This document shows, in pieces, positions 40,201 through 49,200 of a stretch of DNA of 64,000 nt. Each line of letters opens with the position of its first letter. Position 1 is the first letter of the stretch. The notes under the pieces were generated by a model. The model searched no databases. It had not been told where the DNA came from and was given only the letters and a program-made list of their open reading frames with translations. Where the stretch lies: assembly GCF_024763615.1 (NCBI RefSeq), contig NC_077222.1, positions 47,864,001-47,928,000 of the forward strand, in the 5' to 3' direction. Source of the stretch: Phlebotomus papatasi. Lineage: Eukaryota > Arthropoda > Insecta > Diptera > Psychodidae. The translations under genes were made by a program, and so were the position numbers.

Positions 40201-43200
40201 AAAAAATTAAAAGAATATTTTAGAAAATATAGTTTAAATGTTGTACTGTCATATGCCTAAAAGAGCTTGAATTAAACAATTTTTTTAATTATGCTGAAAA
40301 AAATTAGAGAAAAATATGCTGTTTTTGTCTATTTGATCCACGTAACCTCTTAAAGAAATAAAAATATCTTGAGCTTTACTTAACTGTTTTAGATTTCAAA
40401 GAATTGGTTTAGAAACAATTTTAAACTTCTAATATGGTATATTCAAAGTTTATTCAAGTCCTCAAAAATATGTAGATCATTTCATCAACTGTTGGTAAAA
40501 GAATTGTAAGGCATGTGTAATATAAGGCATAGAACGTGGTCTTTTACCTAATCTCACCCCTTTTCGACATAGCAGGTATATCTTTTAAAGAAAACTAGTT
40601 TCAAAAAGCAAACCCATATCTCATATCTAGTAGAATTAAAAAAAAAAGCTCAGTGGAAATTGACTCTTCCCAAAATACATTGAGCTCGATTAGCATATCA
40701 TAATTTGTCACCACATATTCTATTGACCTTCGAATCCCAGAATTTATTGGTATATGTTGAGATCGAAATACAAATAGCAATAAATTTCTATATACACACA
40801 ACACAACATGAAATATTGCCAATGATCTCTCTGAACGTAATAACTTATACGTGATTGCAATAACTTCTAATTTGGATTGAGATGTAGGATAATCACTATA
40901 TAAAAAGCTAAAGCACTAGTAGTTTGGGAAAAATTCTTAAGATGACCGATAAAAAAAATTATTCAGTGATCGATCTTCGTCACTGTCTTGGCGGATTGAT
41001 GGTGATCTTGTGTGTATATTCGCTTCAAAATTCCCAAATAAAGTTTACTTGTCAATTTCTCTTGTACTCTCAAGCATACTTGTGCAAAGTGCTGGCTTCG
41101 CCCCAGTTAGTTTTCTTATACATCATACACGCATACATCAGCACTTTTCTTCCTCTTTTTTCTGTTTATTTTTCCAATCTTTCTTATACTACATATTTTT
41201 TCAGGCTTTCCACTTTGTTCATATGAATGTCTTATGCTTCTTTCAGTTCTCAACATGAACATTTATACCTGCGTATCCAATCTCATTGCTACTACTTCTT
41301 TTCATATGTAGTTGTGTTAAATTAAACACCTTCCGCGGCTCATATCTGTATATTTTATATGTACCCATCTCGCTATACTCTACACACCTTTTCTATATGG
41401 ATCTCGCAACTAACGATCATCTTGCTAGTCACTCGCCCATACCCCTCAACTACCCAATACATACAAATGTCTTAATAAAAAATACACAGAACCGCAACTA
41501 AGTTCAGTTTTGAGATCTAAATTTTCATATCTGTACAGAGAAAACTCTTACTTGTATTAACCATCTATAACGATGACGACAATGATAATGATGATGATGA
41601 TGATATGACGGTAAGCATCATTGCCAGCGATCCACGTTTATTTGGCTCGCTTCTCGAGTTCAGTGTGAACCAGAGAGGATGCCTCATTTATAATACATTC
41701 TCACAGACAATACGTAACAAAACCACTAAGAATACTACACTGTTAACGCAAAATTTAAACTCCGATCTCCAAGAATAAATCACTTTTGTTGACACTACTC
41801 TAACGGATTTACACATTTCATGTTGTAATTTTAGCAAAAACAAATTGGTACAAAATTTAATACAATATATTTTTAAAGCATCAACAAAGAATTATGCATT
41901 ATCCAAATTATTCAGGTACATCATTTTGACCATCATCATCGACATGAAACAAAAATATGTCATGGACTTTGATGATTATGTGTACATAGTCAATAACGTG
42001 AATGCTTCTATACAAAACAAAGATAAATATTTACCTTACAATTACTATTTCACGAATAAAATATTTAACTCTATAAATTGTATAGTTAAAACCTTCAATG
42101 AAAGTCATTGATATTAATCTCCAGCAAAAATTTCACTTGATTTGAACTATGTAGCAAAATCTATATTTCAAAACAATACATAAAGTTTGAGGTATTGAAA
42201 GAGAATACGATCAAAATAATGTTTTACTTTAGAAAATTTGCTTTATGTCTTGAAGCTTCACGAACCATGAGGGGATCATGACCTCTCAATTATCCATTCC
42301 TCTCTTCGTTAGCATAGTCAAGTCTTTTGGGATTGCAAAAGTATTATAGAAATTTGTTACTGGACGCTCTTACATGGGTCTATATTTTTTTTTCCCTCAA
42401 AAACACAAAAAGCATTATGATCAGTTTACGAGTGAAACAGATGAGAGCTAGTGAACTCTATTTGAAAGTCATACACCAAGGATATAACTTTCATATTTTA
42501 AACTTTTGTTTACCAAATTCAATTATTCCTCTGAGTTCCATGAACAGCACGATCTCACTTTACTAATAAAGTTTATAATGTAGCGATTCATCAGATACTG
42601 TGTTCAAAATGTTTCTTTAACACTAATTCTTATCCACAATCCTTAAGATCACGCAATAAATGATATTATGAGAGGGATTTTTGGACTGTTTTAGCTTTAA
42701 ACCTTGATAACACAATCGCATGTGATTCAGATTTGACGCTACATGCCATAGAGTAACTAATCTTTCAATACATGCATTGAGGAGGTTGTTGGTCACAAGC
42801 CTTATCGAATTAAATGTATTGAAGCTCACTGGATGAGATTTGAACACATTTAATGTTAAGAAAACTTTTGGTGACGAAAAATTGTTCTGAATATCTGAAT
42901 TAAACACGATGTTACTAGCATTACACAGCGGGCGCCCGGAAGACTCAATGAACTTTTTGTCTTTTTGCTTGTTTTGTGGAAACGTTAAAATTCTGCCAAA
43001 AATGTAATTTTTGAAGAAAATTGCTCTCAATTATGAAGAGGACATTAAGCACGAGACACTTTTCACTAACCTAAAATGATCAGATTACACTTCCATCAGT
43101 TTCTGACTAATCTGTCTCTCGGCTTAAACCGAAAAACGGCTTAGTTAACGGGAAACTGATTAGCAATGGCATCTACCAGACTAGAGAAAATTATGTCCAT

Positions 43201-46200
43201 ATTGAAGAGTTTTTCCTACATAAGCGTAGGGAATCTGCTTCAATATGTAGGGGAGACAGGGGTAGAATTAGCCAGCAAATGAAGCTTTTTTTTCGCGCAT
43301 GATTTGTGAAAAAATGATAAAGTTTGTATAATGTTTTTATGTTTCATAAGTAGCATTAAGATATTGGCTGTATAAAACCGTATAGTTCAGAGCTCTCAAA
43401 TCCTTGGCTTTTTCTAGAGAGGATAATGAAAAAAGTATGACATATTGGCTACCCCTGCCCCGGCCTGGGTAGATTTAGCCACTTTCGGGGTGCTATTTGC
43501 CACCAGTTTTCCAGACGAAATTTTAAAACTGGAAATACCAAGTGTTATTTCACTTGATCCACTGAAGCCCACTGATACTAAATATGTAACTTAAACCTAA
43601 TAAAAAAGACTTTAGACGACTTTTTTATGACATTTTTGTAATTGCGGCAAAATTGATGAAAATATCCTGAAAAAATTTATTTTACAAATTTTTCATCCGA
43701 ATGGCAATATTGCTTGGAATATCAATAGTACTCTTTCATCTAACAATTATCCATGTATTAGTGAAAAATCATTGATAGTTTTATCCGGCCACGGAAGAGT
43801 GGCTACAACTGCCCCGAGGGCTGTTTTAGTGTTTTTCATCTTATATAAAAAATTGGATAATTATTATCCAAGTGAAAAATATTTTTTAATTAGGTTTATG
43901 AAACCAGAAACGAGGTAAAACTATGAAATCTTGACTACAAACTCAGAAAACCAAATGCTGGTCCAAAAACTGAAACATCAAAACTGCAGTTTTATACCCA
44001 TTTTATAAAAATGCTTCTAAATTGTAGGATAACAGGATCAGACTTATAAATATTTCTGGGAATATGGGGATGTGTTCCTACTTTCATTAAAAAATACTTT
44101 GCTCAAGGTACATTATAAGGGAACCGAGAAAAATCCACTGTCTACTTCTGCCCCTGGCTAATTGTACCCCGGTCTCCCCTACATAAATTTTTCTAGTTCT
44201 CTAGATGCCATTAGTTAAACTATTTATTTTGATTATAATTACGTTAAGCCATCTCTTGGCTTAAATCGAAAATGTGTATAAGGCATCGCATTGGGATGTA
44301 ATTTTCTCTGTCTTATTAAATATAAACTTATTAATTAGGGTTGAAAGAACACCTAATTGTTAGAGAATTCTTGTTGGTAGTATCGGCAAAATATTGAAGT
44401 TTATTTAATGTATCTAATAAAATGAAAGTAGTATGATATTTTTTAATTAATCTACGTTTTTCTATACGGTTAAATGTTGAAATTTCATATCCTAAATAGA
44501 CAGAAAGAGTGAAAGAAGTCATGACACGAGTTATTAAAGTGTCAATGTTCCTTCGACTATATTAACAAATCTCCGAGATATATAGAATTAGAAGTGGATA
44601 GGACAGTTTTAATCTTTCACAGTTTCGAAAACTATTACTTTTTACAAACAACTATTGATATTTAGGAATTAAGTCCCATTAAATTGTATTGAGATATTAT
44701 CATTACTGCGTAATATTAAGATGTCGTAGGGTAGATTCAGCCCTTTTGGCCACCTAAAGTAAAATCACATTGTAAGGCAAATATGAGTTTATTTAGAACA
44801 GAAAAATGGGTCTTATTTCGTGACCTCTAATCTAACGAATCAGAAAACCATATTTGATTTTGTATCGACTTGATTAATTCTAAGTTATTGAAAGAGATTC
44901 TCGACAAGGTAAACAATCACTAAAAAAAACATGGGATTCTTAAGAATCTTGTTAATGTTAAGAGAAATTGTTTTGCATTATTTCATAATTTTGATGAAAA
45001 TATTTGATGTTATTCAATGAAAGGCCATTTCTTAATTAACTAAATTTGATTGTGATATAATCCTTAATAAGATTTTCTAACAAATTAAATGAAAATCGAA
45101 TGTGGCTAAAAGAGCTTACTTTTTGCGGCTGTGTAAGTACTTTTGGCCATTTATTTTCTCATACATTTTACACGTGGCGCACCTCGCGGATTTCAGTAAG
45201 AACAATTGTGACTTTTGACAGATTTTTACATAAAATAGAAAATGTGCAAAAAGTCGTTTAAAATACTCTAATAAATCACATAAAATTGGTGTTAAATGTG
45301 AATAGGTCTTGTGCTGTGTATTTGTGAAAGTTTTCGAAAGCTGTTTCTTCTGTTATTTTAATAAAATTCTATTGGAAACAAGTGGCCAAAAGTGCTTACA
45401 CACAATGGCCAAAAGTGCTTACAAAGTGGCCAAAAGTACTGAAACACGCATAGTTGCATAAAATGCATTTTTTAATAAAATATCCAAAAAAAATTGTGAA
45501 TTCTCTTGGATTATTAGGAAGAAATGGCTTTAAGGTATGTTTGCACAAGATTTCATTTTATTTAAATAAAGATTATAAAAATTACAAGCACATGAAACCT
45601 TAAAGTGGCCAAAAGTACTTACTCCACCCTACCTCGCATTGGAAGATTTTGCTAAGTCAAACGTAGATCGCCCAAAAGCGCTTCTCTACAAAGTGGACCC
45701 GCTTTTTTCGCCCCCAACCCCGGATTTTTTTTTTTTTGTTGATAAATCCAAACTCGACTTAATCTCATAACTATCATATAAGAGTCGGGACCGGGACAGG
45801 TATTATTCCGCCAAAATACTGACGCCTTTACCAACTGTACAACGAGATCATTACTCGTCTTAATAATATAAAATATATACAAATTGCAATGCAGCTATGA
45901 CATTACTAAGGGAATGCTTTCAGGTTTCGCACACATTCTGGCTTCAAACTCTTCATATTTTTGGCTAATTCCTTTAATTAATCTGACCTAGTGGCAATAT
46001 ATTTCAATAGCTAGCTGTGGGAAATGAAGACGAAAGAGAAGACTAACCGTCAAAAGTAATTTGAACTGAGCGATGAATTTGTAAGATGAATTTTTGTACA
46101 ATCTTTACTAAAGTGCAAATGTGGCTACCAGAGAAACGACGCGTGTAAAAGTATCTCCATAGAGAAAAAAGATATATGTTAGTATTATCCTCAATTTGAT

Positions 46201-49200
46201 TGAAATCCCTTTGTTAATAGTTTAATTAGTGTACGTTTACCAGTAATTTAAAAAGTTATCAAAGAGAAATACCGAGTTTGTGGAGAAATCTCAAATAGAC
46301 TGTCATGCATCTAGCCAGCAACGTTTTGTTGATAGCTGTAGAAGAAAATGGATAGAACATCACCAGCGTATCAGACTTTGGGCCCATAGAATGCAGCAGA
46401 AGAGTCTTCTGCTGTTTATCCAGAAGAGTCTTCTGGATAAATAGCCTGTTGTGGCCACTCAGCCAAGATCGACAAGTCTCGGAAAATTGGTCAATTCGAG
46501 CGGATGGTCCATTTTCAGGTTGGTTATTAAGTTCGAGGGGGTTTTCATATGAAGAGTAGAGTAATTCTAACGAGTCCTTGGTCATTATTTAGGTTGGTAA
46601 AACCCACACTACCCCATAGCAAAATTCCGCAAAAATTCCAATGGAAAACTTGCGTCCAAATGGCTAAATTCGCTGGAATTTGACGCTAAAATTCCACTAA
46701 GTTTTCCTATGGAATTTAAAGCCGGAAATTCCATGGAAATCATAGTGCTCCATGGAATTTACTAGTACGACATGCTGGAATTCCAGCGTTAAATTCCGCG
46801 GTATTCCGCGGAAGATTTATATGGAAACTCACACGTGAAACGTCCGCGGGATAAGCTGGAAAAAACATATGGAAATTTCCACTATCTTTCCATAGTGTTT
46901 TATATGGATTTTTCCACTAGTTTTCTGAAATGTCAAACAAATAAAATGGTGTTGCGACAACTTTTAGAATTTGTTTCCAAACCTTCCGCAAACATTTCTA
47001 GTGATTCATGTGGCAATTATAATATAATTAATTATGCGACACTGCGTTTCGTGTAGATAATAATGAAGTGATTACATTAAATAGGTCGCCAACCTAAAAT
47101 AATACTGTTTTTATGTTAATTAATAAATATTTTCGAAAAAATTATTTTTTTTTACAAAATATTTTTTTATTGCTTAAAGTGTTAATTCGTTATTGCTGAT
47201 TTAGTAAAACATATTATAATCCTCGTAATCTTTGCTATTTCTTTAATATTCGGAAGTAAAATCACGAGGTGCATGTGACAGCTTCATTTTTTCTCCATTT
47301 TATTTTGGTGGAAAAATCCACATAAATTCCATGAGCATTTCCATGGATGTATTCTATATGAAAAATCCAGCATAAATCCATTAAATTTTCCTTGGAACCT
47401 ATTATGGAAAATTCCTATGGAATTTTTTAAGGCAAATAGTGGAAAATTCCGAGGATTTTTTCGCTTGTTATTCCTATTCCGCTTTCTTTTGCTATGGGGT
47501 AGCCTTAAGTCACACATTTCTTGAATAAATTATGTCATATTCATTAAAGGAATATGGGAAAAATATGAAGTGTTCGAAGACTAAGTGTGTGCGAAACTTG
47601 AAAACCGTCCCATATTGTTGATTTCAAAATTTGTTACTATCGTTCTATTTTAATTTTTTTTCAGTTAAACCTTAAGCGCATGGAGTGTATCATTAAGCGA
47701 ACGCAAAGGGTTCTCTTTGATGATGTAAGGGCCTTGACAGACCTGAGGATTAGCCGAGAGACGGCTTAGCGTTATTATATTAGAAATAATGCTCAAACTA
47801 CATTTCCATCATTTTCCACTAAGTCGTCTCTCAGCTTAAGTCGTAAGTGTGTCTAGGGCATAACTCTATCAAATGAAATATCGAAAAAACCCTACCGAAA
47901 GTACACTTTCAGACAACTAAAACGATTTTCGATTTAGATCATTCACATTTGAAAACCGGAGCATCTCATAAAAATCTTTAACAATACTTTTTTTTAATGT
48001 AATGTACAATTTATACAGGCAGAAAATGTGAAATGTACGTGACTGTACGTCAACAGTGGATTTCCCCACACCCACCCGTTGCTTCCACCTTTTCGAGAAA
48101 CTATTAAATTTTGTGTTTCACAAATCTACTTCCACCCGTTCAAGTGAGAGAGAGATTGTCTTCAATTTTCTCTCTGTGCATTGTGCGGTTTGTAAGAAGT
48201 ATTAAAGAAAGTGTTTACTGACCGAGATTTCAAATAACTTTTCGAATGTACAGTATAACGAACTTTGTGAACGAAAAAAAAATATATCCATAGAAAGATA
48301 TATACATATTTTTTGCTGACACAGCGCAAGTAAAGTTGTCAGAAACAGCGAAAAAAAAGTACCCAAGTTTAGAATGATGATTGTAGAAAACATAAACTTC
48401 CGTTACACCCTTTTGTTACTATAAAGTGGCGCAGATATCCCATAGAATTCCTTTTGAAATTCCATAGATACCAATCATGATGTCTTCTGACCGCAATTCA
48501 CATATTTCCTGTTTCTTTTTTCCTCCTTCTCAATTCTCACTCAATACCTCTCACTTCATTCTCAAATTCTGCACAATCCCTGAAATCCTTAAATGTTTAT
48601 CACTTCTCATATAAGAATTTATATCACAGGCTTAACTATACATGAATATATGAAAGAGAGCTGAGTGGAAGAGAAAAAGTTAAATTTGGGCTTTTTGGAG
48701 AATTTGCACATTAAAGGCAATTTTTCATAACATGCCTAATAATGGGGTTTTAGGAATTTCCCAAAAACCTTCATATTGTCAATATACGCAAGAGATTATT
48801 AACTTTATTTTTAGGTCATTGCTATTAATAGAGATTCATTGGAATGAACATGAGGATACGTCTCACTAAAAATTCAATCACTTCCGTGATCTCAACATAC
48901 GATTACCAGATATTTACACCACAAATTACCCTAAAAATAGCATTCTAACTTGGCTTTCCAAATGATCAACTTTTTCTTCTTTTTTTTTTATTATAAAATA
49001 CCGCGCCAACAGTTTCAATCTAAACATTATGTTGATCTCCCCCATCTACCTATTTGCCATATTATAACCTATCCTTGGTTTCATCTTTCTAAGGCAGAAA
49101 GAATAAGTGCAGCAAGAATAGACATCTTGGAAACATTTAAGTTTACTGCACAAACAACCCCACCCCAAAATAAATATCTTTCCCAATATTTTATGACCCG

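Noticed and set aside
42623..43030. 135-codon minus-strand open frame
   Set aside because: Its beginning lies in an AAGGCCTCTACACA MITE remnant and the peptide has no recognisable family.
46259..46585. Calling the 108-codon frame a gene
   Set aside because: No homology, start context or splice evidence; kept only as a low-interest finding.
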